The notes under the pieces were generated by a model, which was not told the DNA's origin, searched no databases, and saw only the letters and a list, made by a program, of their open reading frames with translations. Position numbers and translations under genes: made by a program. From NCBI RefSeq assembly GCF_003116035.1, contig NZ_LGQW01000015.1:6216643-6280642 (forward strand): DNA of 64,000 nucleotides, read 5' to 3'. This DNA comes from Azospirillum sp. TSH64. GTDB taxonomy: Bacteria > Pseudomonadota > Alphaproteobacteria > Azospirillales > Azospirillaceae. Below, piece by piece: positions 50,763-58,773 of the stretch. Position 1 is the stretch's first letter; each line of letters begins with the position of its first letter.

Positions 50763-51014
50763 TTAGAAGCGGCTGACTTCGTAGACCTTCCGGACATGGT
50801 CGGTCTCGCGGTAGCCCGTGGAGGTCGTCTCTGCCGGCGCGGCCTCGGCCGTTCCGCCGGTGGCGGTCACGCCGGCCGCGACGGCGCCCAGCGCGCCGAC
50901 ACCGAGCCCGGCGGCGCGGAACAGGTCGCGCCGGGCGAGACCCTTGTCCGTGCCCTGCGTATCCTTGCCCTGTTTGACTGCTTCATCCGTGGCTTTGACC
51001 GCGTTCCGCGTCAT
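50763..51014 (-). CDS. Formate dehydrogenase-region Tat-signal protein
   Basis: An 83-residue small protein, mostly a Tat-type signal sequence: LARRDLFRAAGLGVGALGAVAAG, then a short mature part that ends HVRKVYEVSRF. Proteins of this kind regularly precede FDH alpha genes and may guide Tat export of the enzyme; function unproven. The cysteine-free mature end is conserved in the group. It lies 13 bases before the alpha start codon. Confidence 0.88.
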   Translation of the reverse strand: MTRNAVKATDEAVKQGKDTQGTDKGLARRDLFRAAGLGVGALGAVAAGVTATGGTAEAAPAETTSTGYRETDHVRKVYEVSRF

Positions 51015-51031
51015 GGCTTCGCTCCTCACCT

Positions 51032-51658
51032 TTACGCCGCAAGGTCGAAGGCGCGCGCCTCGACCGCCAGAAAACTCCGTCCGACCGCACCGACCGCCCG
51101 ATAGAAGCGGGCCGACGGCGAGGTCTCCAAATCCGCAAAGAACCGCCCGGCCCAGGAGCCGACGTGACGGTCGAAAAAGGCCCGCTGCCCGTCGAGACCG
51201 ACGGTGTCGCCGTCCTCCGGCGCGAACTCGCCGCCGATCAGGCCGGCCATCATCTCGCACAAGGCGGCGATGTGGTCTTCCGGCTCCGTCACGCCGTCGG
51301 CCCGCGCGATGCCCAGCCGCGCCATGGCGACGCGCAGCTCAGCCAAAGGCTTCTCGTTCAGGAAACCGGTCAGGTAGAAGGATCCGTAGGGGGTGCGCTC
51401 GCTGCCGCCGACGCCGATGAAGAGGGTGGTGAACTCTTCCTCCACCGCCGCCGGGTCACTGTCGCGTGCCGCTTCGGCCAGACGGTCGAGGGCCGCGCCG
51501 AACTCGCCGCCCTCTCCCGCCAGCCCGCCCAGCGCGGTCAGGAACGCCGCATCGGGCGGGCGCGCGAGCAGGCGCGCCAGCAGGGCATAGACCTGCGCGC
51601 GGAACAGTTCTTCCTCCGCCACCGCGGGGGGGACGATGTGATCGACGGCGCTGGACAC
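51032..51658 (-). CDS. TorD/DmsD-family molecular chaperone
   Basis: A 208-residue all-helical chaperone of the TorD family, which binds the Tat signal of molybdoenzymes and helps cofactor insertion. Recognisable parts: EEELFRAQVYALLARLLARPPD at the N-terminus in two pieces, VEEEFTTLFIGVGGSERTPYGSFYLTG (about residues 75-100) and the HIAALCEMMAGLIGG segment. The start GTG at 51658 follows AGGAG. It is first in the FDH structural operon, 17 bases before the Tat-signal protein. Confidence 0.88.
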   Translation of the reverse strand: MSSAVDHIVPPAVAEEELFRAQVYALLARLLARPPDAAFLTALGGLAGEGGEFGAALDRLAEAARDSDPAAVEEEFTTLFIGVGGSERTPYGSFYLTGFLNEKPLAELRVAMARLGIARADGVTEPEDHIAALCEMMAGLIGGEFAPEDGDTVGLDGQRAFFDRHVGSWAGRFFADLETSPSARFYRAVGAVGRSFLAVEARAFDLAA

Positions 51659-51808
51659 GTGCCGCAAACTCCTCCCGGAAACGCAAGACAGGGGCGTCGG
51701 CGTCCGCGGTCCTACCGCGCGCCGTTCCTGGAACCGACCCTTGCACCCCTTTTGATGCACCTGCGAAAAGCTGTTGCCTTACAGTGGCTTAGCAATCCAC
51801 AGACTGAC

Positions 51809-51839
51809 AATAGAAGGACTGAACCTATCCTTTTGTCAA
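51809..51839 (-). promoter_or_regulatory. Possible sigma-70 promoter of the FDH operon
   Basis: On the minus strand TTGACA (51834-51839) is followed after 19 bases by TCTATT (51809-51814). The -35 is perfect but the -10 is weak and the spacer long. It lies about 150 bases upstream of the chaperone start codon. No FNR/FixK palindrome was found near it. Confidence 0.4.
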
Positions 51840-51998
51840 CCAAGGACGCGCCCGGAAGTGGGAACAAATGAATCTTTGTCGAGGCGCTATGCTTGCGGCA
51901 ACAGAGCGCCCCTTTGTTTTGAGGGGGTCTGTGCCGGCGCGACGATCCGTCGCATTCCGGGAGTGAATTTGCGAGGGAGATTGGCGGTCGGGGACATG

Positions 51999-52140
51999 CC
52001 CCCTCTCCCCCCTGGGGAGAGGGTCGGGGTGAGGGGGAGGCGTGGCGTGGAAAAATGGGGATGTGGGGACCGCGCACGGATCGAGAAGATCTCGCCGTGC
52101 GTCCCCCTCACCCTAACCCTCTCCCCGGGGGGGAGAGGGA
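51999..52140. repeat. Large inverted repeat of the CCCTCTCCCC type
   Basis: The arms 51999-52038 and 52102-52140 are inverted copies about 39 bases long with a few mismatches; the core arms 52014-52038 and 52102-52126 differ at only two of 25 positions. About 63 bases lie between. The C-rich motif CCCTCACCCTAACCCTC is known as a frequent dispersed repeat in many proteobacteria. A TTGGCGGT-GGG direct repeat flanks the element on both sides (about 51981 and 52142). The right arm overlaps the 3' end of the DUF3306 gene. Confidence 0.85.
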
Positions 52141-52661
52141 ATTGGCGGTTGGGAAGTGAGGGTATCGCTTACCTCGGCAACCTCGGCGTCAGTCGCGGGC
52201 GGAGCCTCAAGGACGCCCTCCGCCTCCTCGTCCAGCGTGTCGAGGAAGCCCTTGCCGACGCGGTAGAGGGTCTTCACCGGCACCCCGCCGCTGAACAGGC
52301 TGGCGTAATCGTCGGCGTAGTCCTTCAGCCCGTCGTCGTTGGCGTAGATCGGGTCGGAGGTCCACAGCTTGCGCATGGCCTGGCGGTGCAGATCCTCCGG
52401 CACCTCGGCCCGCAGGAAGGGGGTGAAGTCGGACTCGCCGGTCAGGTCCTCGACCGGCGGCAGATCCTTCAGCGGATCGTCGGCCTCGGCGTCCGGCTGG
52501 ACGGTGCCGGCCGCGCCGTCCTCCGATAGGGCAACGGGAAGCTCCGCATCCTCCTCCACCGGCGGAACAACGGCCGGCGGCACCTCCACCGGGGCCGGCT
52601 CCGGCCTGACCGCCGTGCGTTTCAGGCGCGACCAGCGCGACAGGAAGGCTTCGTCGCTCAC
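52113..52661 (-). CDS. DUF3306-domain protein, FDH-associated
   Basis: A 182-residue protein of the DUF3306 family found beside formate dehydrogenase genes. MSDEAFLSRWSRLKR at the N-terminus, FTPFLRAEVPEDLHRQAMRKLW-like core (about residues 79-100) and TSDPIYANDDGLKDY are typical. A Pro/Glu/Val-rich linker occupies residues 20-70. The last 15 residues (LTSQPPIPSPPRGEG) and the TAG stop are encoded by the large inverted repeat, so the native C-terminus was probably altered by repeat insertion. The GTG start overlaps the DUF3305 stop (GTGA). Function unknown. Confidence 0.85.
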   Translation of the reverse strand: MSDEAFLSRWSRLKRTAVRPEPAPVEVPPAVVPPVEEDAELPVALSEDGAAGTVQPDAEADDPLKDLPPVEDLTGESDFTPFLRAEVPEDLHRQAMRKLWTSDPIYANDDGLKDYADDYASLFSGGVPVKTLYRVGKGFLDTLDEEAEGVLEAPPATDAEVAEVSDTLTSQPPIPSPPRGEG

Positions 52662-53167
52662 CGCCGCCCCTCCTCCTTCTCGAAGTGGCGCTTGCGCTCG
52701 CGCTTGTGGAAGGGGACGTCGACATGGTGCTGCTCGACGAAGTCGCGGACCAGCGCGATCACCTCCGCCGGCATCGGCACCGTCTCCACCACATCGGCCC
52801 CGATCTGGTACCCCTCCCCTTCATGGGCCGACGCCGTGACCGTGAAGGGCACCAACTCCTCTCCGTCCCCGCCGGGACGCATCACCACCCACAGGCGCGG
52901 CGGGTCCTGCGACAGGTTCAGGCGGTAGCCCTCGGTGTCGGTGCGGAACAGTTCCAGCGTCAGGGTGGCGGCGTGGCTGTGGCTCCAGCCCTCCCCCTCC
53001 ATCAGCAGGCGGCAGGGCGGCTCGACCGGGCCGGCGCCGGGGATGACCGAAACCGGGCGCCAGCTCCAGTCGACCCAGGCGGTGACGCCGCGGCGGCGCT
53101 CCACCACGATGCCCAGTGGCATGGTCTCGATGCGTTCCAGGGCTTGGGTGAGGGGCTTGTCCGTCAT
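52658..53167 (-). CDS. DUF3305-domain protein, FDH-associated
   Basis: A 169-residue protein of the DUF3305 family that pairs with DUF3306 in FDH clusters. MPLGIVVERRRGVTAWVDWSW, LLMEGEGWSH and the YRLNLSQDPPRLWVVMRP segments are family-typical; the last 15 residues are strongly charged (HKRERKRHFEKEEGRR). No membrane segment or cofactor motif is seen. It overlaps both its neighbours by four bases (mobA stop, DUF3306 start), showing a tight operon. Function unknown; a role in FDH maturation is inferred from context. Confidence 0.85.
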   Translation of the reverse strand: MTDKPLTQALERIETMPLGIVVERRRGVTAWVDWSWRPVSVIPGAGPVEPPCRLLMEGEGWSHSHAATLTLELFRTDTEGYRLNLSQDPPRLWVVMRPGGDGEELVPFTVTASAHEGEGYQIGADVVETVPMPAEVIALVRDFVEQHHVDVPFHKRERKRHFEKEEGRR

Positions 53168-53802
53168 GACGCATGTCCCGACGCCAGCAGGCGTTCCGCC
53201 TCGGCCAGATCCTCCGGCCGGTTGGTGTTGAAGAAGGGATCGACAGGATCGATGGCGAAATCGGCGACTGCCAGCCGGTAGCGGGTGGTCCAGGCATCGA
53301 CCTTGCGCATACCCTCCTCCACCATGGCGCGGCGCAGGTCGCCGGCCAGACGGATCGGCCACAGCCCGAAGACCGGATGGTCCTGCCCGCCCGACCGGGC
53401 ACAGGCGAGGTCGGCGCCCTCATGCTCCAGCGCCGCCACCATGCGGGTGACGAGGTCGCGCGGGATGAAAGGCGCGTCGGTGGCGAAGCTGGCGACCCAG
53501 GCGACGCCGGGGGCGGTGCCGCGCATCCACTCCATGCCGGTCAGTACGCCGGCGAGCGGGCCGGCATAACCCTCCACCACATCGGCGGCGACCGGCAAAT
53601 GGAGATGGGCGAAGCGCGCCGGGTCGCCGTTGGCGTTCAGCACCAGCGGCCCGACCTGCGGCCGGACGGTGGCGACGATGCGCTCCAGGATGCTGCGGTC
53701 GCCCAGCGGGCGCAGGCACTTGTCGCCGCCGCCCATCCGGCGCGACAGGCCACCGGCCAGCAGAACGCCGCCAATGTCGGGATGAGTTGAGTTAGTCGTC
53801 AT
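53164..53802 (-). CDS. mobA: Molybdenum cofactor guanylyltransferase
   Basis: MobA attaches GMP to molybdopterin to give the dinucleotide cofactor used by formate dehydrogenase. The 212-residue protein has the nucleotidyltransferase start GGVLLAGGLSRRMGGGDKCL, VEGYAGPLAGVLTGMEW, SFATDAPFIPRDLV and the FFNTNRPEDLAEAERLL end. ATG 53802 follows AGGGAAG and overlaps the end of fdhD by 11 bases. It is the second gene of the fdhD-mobA-DUF3305-DUF3306 operon. Confidence 0.94.
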   Translation of the reverse strand: MTTNSTHPDIGGVLLAGGLSRRMGGGDKCLRPLGDRSILERIVATVRPQVGPLVLNANGDPARFAHLHLPVAADVVEGYAGPLAGVLTGMEWMRGTAPGVAWVASFATDAPFIPRDLVTRMVAALEHEGADLACARSGGQDHPVFGLWPIRLAGDLRRAMVEEGMRKVDAWTTRYRLAVADFAIDPVDPFFNTNRPEDLAEAERLLASGHAS

Positions 53803-54685
53803 CGCGGCTTCCCTTGCGTCCATGCCGGCGATCTTCGTCGTCGGCTCCCGCGGCATCGGTATCGAACACCAGCCGGTCGGTGCCGGCCAGCGCGATGAAA
53901 CGCCTGCCCTTGGCCCGGCCGACCAGCGTCAGGTTGGCCTGCCGCGCCAGCTGCACGCCCCAGGCGGTGAAGCCGGAGCGGGAGACCAGGATCGGAATGC
54001 CCATCTGCACCGTCTTGATGACCATCTCGGAGGTCAGGCGGCCGGTGGTGTAGAAAATCTTGTCCGAAGCGGAAATGCCGTTCAGGTGCATGTAGCCGGC
54101 AACCTTGTCCACCGCATTGTGCCGGCCGACATCCTCCATGTAGACCAGCGGCCGGTCCTCCTGGCACAGCACGCTGCCATGGATGGCGCCGGCCTCCAGA
54201 TAGAGGCTGGGCTGCAGGTTGATCTGCTTGGACAGCGCATAGATCCACGAGGTGCGGAGACGCACATCGGCCGGCAGGCTGACGGCCTCGAAGGTCTCCA
54301 TCACGTCGCCGAAGGCCGTGCCCTGGGCGCAGCCGGAGGTCAGCGTCTTCTTCTTCAGCTTGGACTCGTAATCGGTCGCACGTTCGGTGCGGACGACGAC
54401 GGTGTCGGTCTCCTCGTCCACGTCGATGCCGGTGATGCGGTCGTCCCGCCGCAGCATGTTCTGGTTCAGCAGATAGCCGACGGCCAGACAGTCGGGATAG
54501 TCGCCGATCGTCATCATGGTGACGATCTCCTGGCCGTTCAGGTACAGGGTCAGCGGCCGCTCGACCGTCACGGCGGTCTCGATCCCGCGGCCGTCCTGGT
54601 CCAGGCCGCGGACACGCTCGGTCAGCTTGGGATTCGCCGGGTCCGGCGCTATGGTGAAGGTCTTCAGGCTCATGGTCGGGCTCAT
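53792..54685 (-). CDS. fdhD: Formate dehydrogenase accessory sulfurtransferase
   Basis: FdhD passes sulfur from a cysteine desulfurase to the molybdenum cofactor of formate dehydrogenase, which is required for activity. The 297-residue protein has VERPLTLYLNGQEIVTMM, CLAVGYLLNQ, the TSGCAQGTAFGD motif in place of the CXXC loop seen in E. coli, and MEDVGRHNAVDKVAGY and TTGRLTSEMVIK. Only one cysteine is present in the loop (SGCAQG). ATG 54685 was taken; ATG 54673 is possible. First gene of a minus-strand operon, divergent from the tungstate permease. Confidence 0.95.
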   Translation of the reverse strand: MSPTMSLKTFTIAPDPANPKLTERVRGLDQDGRGIETAVTVERPLTLYLNGQEIVTMMTIGDYPDCLAVGYLLNQNMLRRDDRITGIDVDEETDTVVVRTERATDYESKLKKKTLTSGCAQGTAFGDVMETFEAVSLPADVRLRTSWIYALSKQINLQPSLYLEAGAIHGSVLCQEDRPLVYMEDVGRHNAVDKVAGYMHLNGISASDKIFYTTGRLTSEMVIKTVQMGIPILVSRSGFTAWGVQLARQANLTLVGRAKGRRFIALAGTDRLVFDTDAAGADDEDRRHGRKGSRDDD

Positions 54686-54759
54686 GCGCGCGAGTGTGGG
54701 CGAGCGGCGTCCGTCGGACAAGCCCTCGCCGAAATGATTCGAACAGTGATTTGGACTTC

Positions 54760-55461
54760 ATGCAGGATTTTTCCCAAGCCCTGGCCGTGGCTTTTTCCAT
54801 GATCCTGTCGATGGACGACGCGCTGATGCGGATCATCGGCCTGTCCTTGCGGGTCAGCCTGTCCGCCGTCGCCATCGCCACGCTGATCGGCCTGCCGCTG
54901 GGGGCTGCCGTCGCGGCGCTCAGCTTTCCCGGCCGCCGCGCCGTCGCCGTCGCGCTGAACACCATGATGGGGCTGCCGCCGGTGGTGGTCGGGCTGGTGG
55001 TCTATCTGCTGCTGTCGCGCTCCGGCCCGTTCGGGGTGCTGGGGCTGCTTTTCACGCCGACAGCGATGATCGTCGCCCAGACGGTGATGATCGTGCCCAT
55101 CGTCGCGTCGCTCGCCCGCCAGACGGTGGAGGATCTGCTGGTCGAATATGACGATTTGCTGCGCGTCACCGGAGCGAGCCCCTTGAGGCGCCTGACCACC
55201 CTGCTGGCGGAGGCACGCTGGAGCCTCGTCACCACCGTGCTGGCCGGTTTCGGCCGCGCCTCGGCGGAGGTCGGGGCGGTGATGATCGTCGGCGGCAACA
55301 TCGAGCAGGTCACCCGCGTCATGACCACCGCCATCGCGCTGGAGACCAGCAAGGGCGACCTGCCGATGGCGCTGGGGCTGGGGCTGGTGCTGATGACCCT
55401 GTCGCTGGCGGTGAACCTCACCGCATCGCTGCTGAAGGAGACGGCGGCCCGACCGGCCTGA
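54760..55461 (+). CDS. tupB: Tungstate-type ABC transporter permease (TupB-like)
   Basis: A 233-residue permease with about five or six membrane helices. The cytoplasmic loop EYDDLLRVTGASPLRRLTTLL is the EAA-type motif that contacts the ATPase. AEVGAVMIVGGNIEQVTRVMTTAIALE is characteristic of TupB/tungstate permeases. It lies divergent from fdhD and 100 bases before the matching binding protein. No ATPase gene (tupC) follows, so this subunit must use one encoded elsewhere. ATG 54760 has only a weak ribosome-binding site. Confidence 0.88.
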   Translation: MQDFSQALAVAFSMILSMDDALMRIIGLSLRVSLSAVAIATLIGLPLGAAVAALSFPGRRAVAVALNTMMGLPPVVVGLVVYLLLSRSGPFGVLGLLFTPTAMIVAQTVMIVPIVASLARQTVEDLLVEYDDLLRVTGASPLRRLTTLLAEARWSLVTTVLAGFGRASAEVGAVMIVGGNIEQVTRVMTTAIALETSKGDLPMALGLGLVLMTLSLAVNLTASLLKETAARPA

Positions 55462-55561
55462 GGCCCTGCCCTGGATTGGAAAAGATCGGCCGAGCCTTTG
55501 CACCCGCGTCCAGACTGCGCTATGTCAGCGAAGCAACAACGATGCGGGGGGAATTGTAAGA

Positions 55562-56413
55562 ATGCTGCGCCGTTCATTCGTGCTGGGCTTTGCCGCCGCC
55601 GTGACCGTGGCCGGTCTGGTCCAGGTCGCCACCCCGTCGGCAGCATCGGCCGCCGACCGCTTCATCACCGTGGCCTCCACCACCTCGACCGAGGATTCCG
55701 GCCTGTTCAGCTCGCTCCTGCCTAAATTCACCGCCAAGACCGGCATCGAGGTGCGGGTCGTCGCCAAGGGAACCGGCCAAGCCATCGACCTCGCCAAGCG
55801 CGGCGACGCCGACGTGCTGTTCGTCCACCACAAGCCGTCGGAGGACAAATTCGTCGCCGAGGGCTTCGCCACCGTGCGCAAGCCGGTGATGTACAACGAC
55901 TTCGTCATCGTCGGCCCGTCCAGCGACCCGGCCGGCGTCAAGGGCAGCAAGGATGTCGCCCAGTCGCTGTCGAAGATTGCCGGGGCCAAGGCGCCCTTCG
56001 TCTCGCGCGGCGACGACAGCGGCACGCATAAGGCCGAACTGTCCTTGTGGAAGACCGCCAACCTCGACCCGGCCAAGGCGGATGGCGGCTGGTACCGCTC
56101 CATCGGCCAGGGCATGGGCCCGACGCTGAACACCGCCGCCGCGATGAACGGCTATGCCCTGACCGACCGCGGAACCTGGCTGAACTTCAAGAACCGCGGC
56201 CCGCTGACGGTTCTGGTCGAGGGCGACAAGCGCCTGTTCAACCAGTATGGCGTGATGCTGGTCAACCCGGCCAAGTTCGCCCACGTCAAGGCGGCCGACG
56301 GCCAGGCCTTCGTCGACTGGCTGGTCTCCGCCGAAGGGCAGAAGGCCATCGCCGACTACCAGATCAACGGCGAGCAGCTGTTCTTCCCGAACGCCAACGA
56401 ACCGGGGGCGTAA
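55562..56413 (+). CDS. tupA: Tungstate-type ABC transporter substrate-binding protein (TupA-like)
   Basis: A 283-residue periplasmic binding protein with a signal peptide (cleavage near AASAADR, residue 31). The oxyanion-binding signature TVASTTSTEDSGLFSSLLP is typical of TupA; VAKGTGQAIDLAKRGDADVL and SRGDDSGTHKAE complete the anion site. Tungstate rather than molybdate is inferred from this motif. Its location among formate dehydrogenase genes suggests it feeds W or Mo for the pterin cofactor. GGGGGGAA precedes the ATG. Confidence 0.9.
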   Translation: MLRRSFVLGFAAAVTVAGLVQVATPSAASAADRFITVASTTSTEDSGLFSSLLPKFTAKTGIEVRVVAKGTGQAIDLAKRGDADVLFVHHKPSEDKFVAEGFATVRKPVMYNDFVIVGPSSDPAGVKGSKDVAQSLSKIAGAKAPFVSRGDDSGTHKAELSLWKTANLDPAKADGGWYRSIGQGMGPTLNTAAAMNGYALTDRGTWLNFKNRGPLTVLVEGDKRLFNQYGVMLVNPAKFAHVKAADGQAFVDWLVSAEGQKAIADYQINGEQLFFPNANEPGA

Positions 56414-56585
56414 GGAGCGGCGGGTTCCTGCGATCCTGCCGTCCGGAAGGGTCGCGGGAACCGTCCAGCCAGCGTTTGTCCGGATCGCCCCTGACAAGAT
56501 TCCCATTCCCATTGCCCTGCATTCCCCCATATGAGTGTCCTCAGGCCAGGGGCGTCAGCCCCAAGCGACAGGAGTTTTGGGGACG

Positions 56586-58640
56586 ATGAAGATCGGCGAA
56601 CGGACGGTGCTCGTCTGCGATTGTGCGCACAGCATCGCGCTGGACGGGACGGCGCTGGGCAAGGCTTGCGGCGAGGGCGGCACCCCCACCGTGCACACCC
56701 AGCTCTGCCGGGCGCAGCTCGACCGTTTCGAGGCGGCGGTCGCCGCCGGCCAGCCGCTGCTGGTCGCCTGCACCCAGGAAGCACCGCTGTTTGCCGAGAT
56801 CGCGGCGGAAGTAGCACCCGACACCTCCCTGACCTTCACCAACATCCGCGAGCGCGCCGGCTGGTCGGACGAGGGTGCCCAGGCGCTGCCGAAGATCGCG
56901 GGCCTGCTGGCCGAGGCTGCCCTGCCGATCCCGGCCACCGGTGCGCTGACCCTGACCTCCCAGGGCACCTGCCTGGTCTATGGCAACGACGAGCGCGCCA
57001 TCGAGGCCGGCCGGGAACTGGCCAAGCGGTTGGACGTCACTGTTCTGCTGACCAGTGCCAGGGACATCCCGCCGCCGCCGGTGATGGACGCGGCGATCTT
57101 CCGCGGCCGCATCCGCAGCGCCCGCGGCTGGGTCGGCGCCTTCGAGATCGTGGTGGACGACTACGCCCCGGCCCTGCCCTCCTCCCGCGGTGCACTGGGG
57201 TTCGAGCCGGTGCGGCAGGGGGCGTCGGCCCGCTGCGACCTGATCCTCGATTTGACCGGCGGCACGCCGCTGTTCCCCGACCACAAGCGCCGCGACGGCT
57301 ATCTGCGGCCCGATCCCAACAGCCCGGCACAGGTCGCCAAGGCGCTGCTGGACATCGCCGATCTGGTCGGCGAGTTCGAGAAGCCGCGCTTCGTCGACTT
57401 CAAGGCCGATCTCTGCGCCCATTCGCGCAGCCGCAAGACCGGCTGCACCCGCTGCCTCGATGTCTGCCCGACCGGGGCGATCACGCCGAACGGCGACCAT
57501 GTCGCCATCGATCCGCATGTCTGCGCCGGCTGCGGATCCTGCGCCGCGGTCTGCCCGACCGGCGCCGCGACCTACGCCCTGCCGCCGGCCGCGACCGTCT
57601 ATGAGAGGCTGCGCACGCTGCTGGCCACCTACCGCAAGGCCGGCGGCGCAGCGCCCGCACTGCTGATCCACGATCCGCGCCATGGCGATGCGCTGGTCGG
57701 CATGATGGCGCGGCATGGCCGCGGCCTGCCGGCCCGCGTGCTGCCCTTCGCGCTGAACGAGGTGACGCAGGTCGGCTTCGACCTGTTCGCCCTGGCGCTG
57801 GCCTATGGCTGCACCCATGTCCGCCTGCTGACCGGACCGGAGAACGACGGCGAGACCGCCGGCCTCGCCTCGCAGATCGGACTGGCGGAGGCCGCCTTCA
57901 GCGGCCTCGGCTACGGCTCCGGCCGGGTGGCGGTGATCGACGCCGCCGATCCCGACGCGGTGGCGGACGAGCTGTGGGCCCTGCCGGCCGACGCGGTCGA
58001 GGCGGGGATGTTCCTGCCGATGGGGCCGAAGCGCACGGTCACCATGCTGGCGCTGCGCCATCTGCACAAGACCGCTCCGGCCCCGGTGGAGGTTCTGCCG
58101 CTGCCGCCGGGCGCGCCCTTCGGCCGGGTTTCGGTGGCTGTCGAAGGCTGCACACTGTGCCTGTCCTGCGTCGGGGCCTGCCCGACCGGGGCGCTGCTCG
58201 ACAATGCCGACAAGCCGATGCTGTCCTTCGCCCAGGACGCCTGCGTGCAGTGCGGCCTGTGCAAGACCACCTGCCCGGAGAAGGTCATCTCCCTGGTGCC
58301 GGAGATCGACTTCCGAGACCAGGCCCGCGGTGCCGCCGTGGTGAAGGAGGAGGAACCCTTCTGCTGCGTGTCCTGCGGCAAGCCCTTCGCCACCAGATCC
58401 TCCATCGAGAAGATCGTGACGACGCTGGCGGGCAAGCACTGGATGTTCGCCACGCCGGAGGCCGCCAACCGCATCCGCATGTGCGAGGACTGCCGCGTCC
58501 GCGACCAGTTCGAGCGCGGCAACGAGCCCTTCGCCCTGGGTCAGCGGCCGGTGCCGCGCACCACCGACGACGACCTGCGCGAACGCGAGGAAGCCGAGCG
58601 GACGGCACAACCGGCGGCGGTGCGGCAAAAGCTGATGTGA
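56586..58640 (+). CDS. Multi-cluster 4Fe-4S ferredoxin protein, FDH-associated
   Basis: A 684-residue soluble iron-sulfur protein. Two adjacent [4Fe-4S] motifs lie near residues 286-322 (CTRCLDVCPTGA, CAGCGSCAAVCPTGA) and two more near 520-565 (CTLCLSCVGACPTGAL, CVQCGLCKTTCPEKV). A CCVSCGKPF...CEDCR zinc-finger-like pair is near 592-632, and CDC occurs near the N-terminus. It lies in the FDH region after tupA, and similar proteins are known beside FDH genes. It may carry electrons to or from the enzyme, but this is inference. AGGAG precedes ATG 56586. Confidence 0.85.
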   Translation: MKIGERTVLVCDCAHSIALDGTALGKACGEGGTPTVHTQLCRAQLDRFEAAVAAGQPLLVACTQEAPLFAEIAAEVAPDTSLTFTNIRERAGWSDEGAQALPKIAGLLAEAALPIPATGALTLTSQGTCLVYGNDERAIEAGRELAKRLDVTVLLTSARDIPPPPVMDAAIFRGRIRSARGWVGAFEIVVDDYAPALPSSRGALGFEPVRQGASARCDLILDLTGGTPLFPDHKRRDGYLRPDPNSPAQVAKALLDIADLVGEFEKPRFVDFKADLCAHSRSRKTGCTRCLDVCPTGAITPNGDHVAIDPHVCAGCGSCAAVCPTGAATYALPPAATVYERLRTLLATYRKAGGAAPALLIHDPRHGDALVGMMARHGRGLPARVLPFALNEVTQVGFDLFALALAYGCTHVRLLTGPENDGETAGLASQIGLAEAAFSGLGYGSGRVAVIDAADPDAVADELWALPADAVEAGMFLPMGPKRTVTMLALRHLHKTAPAPVEVLPLPPGAPFGRVSVAVEGCTLCLSCVGACPTGALLDNADKPMLSFAQDACVQCGLCKTTCPEKVISLVPEIDFRDQARGAAVVKEEEPFCCVSCGKPFATRSSIEKIVTTLAGKHWMFATPEAANRIRMCEDCRVRDQFERGNEPFALGQRPVPRTTDDDLREREEAERTAQPAAVRQKLM

Positions 58641-58697
58641 CGCCGAGACCTCTTGATCGCCGTCAAAGTCGGCATACCGTGATGTGGAATACGCTCC

Positions 58698-58726
58698 CGT
58701 CACCGTTGCACATGGTGCGTGTGACG
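58698..58726. promoter_or_regulatory. Imperfect palindrome upstream of moaA
   Basis: CGTCAC (58698-58703) pairs with GTGACG (58721-58726), and GCAC (58708-58711) with GTGC (58715-58718), with a small internal loop. TATACT follows at 58731 as a possible -10 box, with TTGCAC 19 bases before it. It may be an operator or leader hairpin of moaA. It does not show recognisable molybdenum-cofactor riboswitch features. Confidence 0.4.
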
Positions 58727-58773
58727 AACATATACTGTGGTGGCCCGTCAGCGGCTGCCCCTGGAGTCCAGCG

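Noticed and set aside
51999..52140. CRISPR array or insertion sequence ends
   Set aside because: Only one inverted pair is present, no transposase lies between the arms and the spacing is not CRISPR-like.
58641..58773. Molybdenum-cofactor riboswitch before moaA
   Set aside because: The leader is short and the conserved Moco-RNA stems and loops could not be matched; only a simple palindrome is visible.
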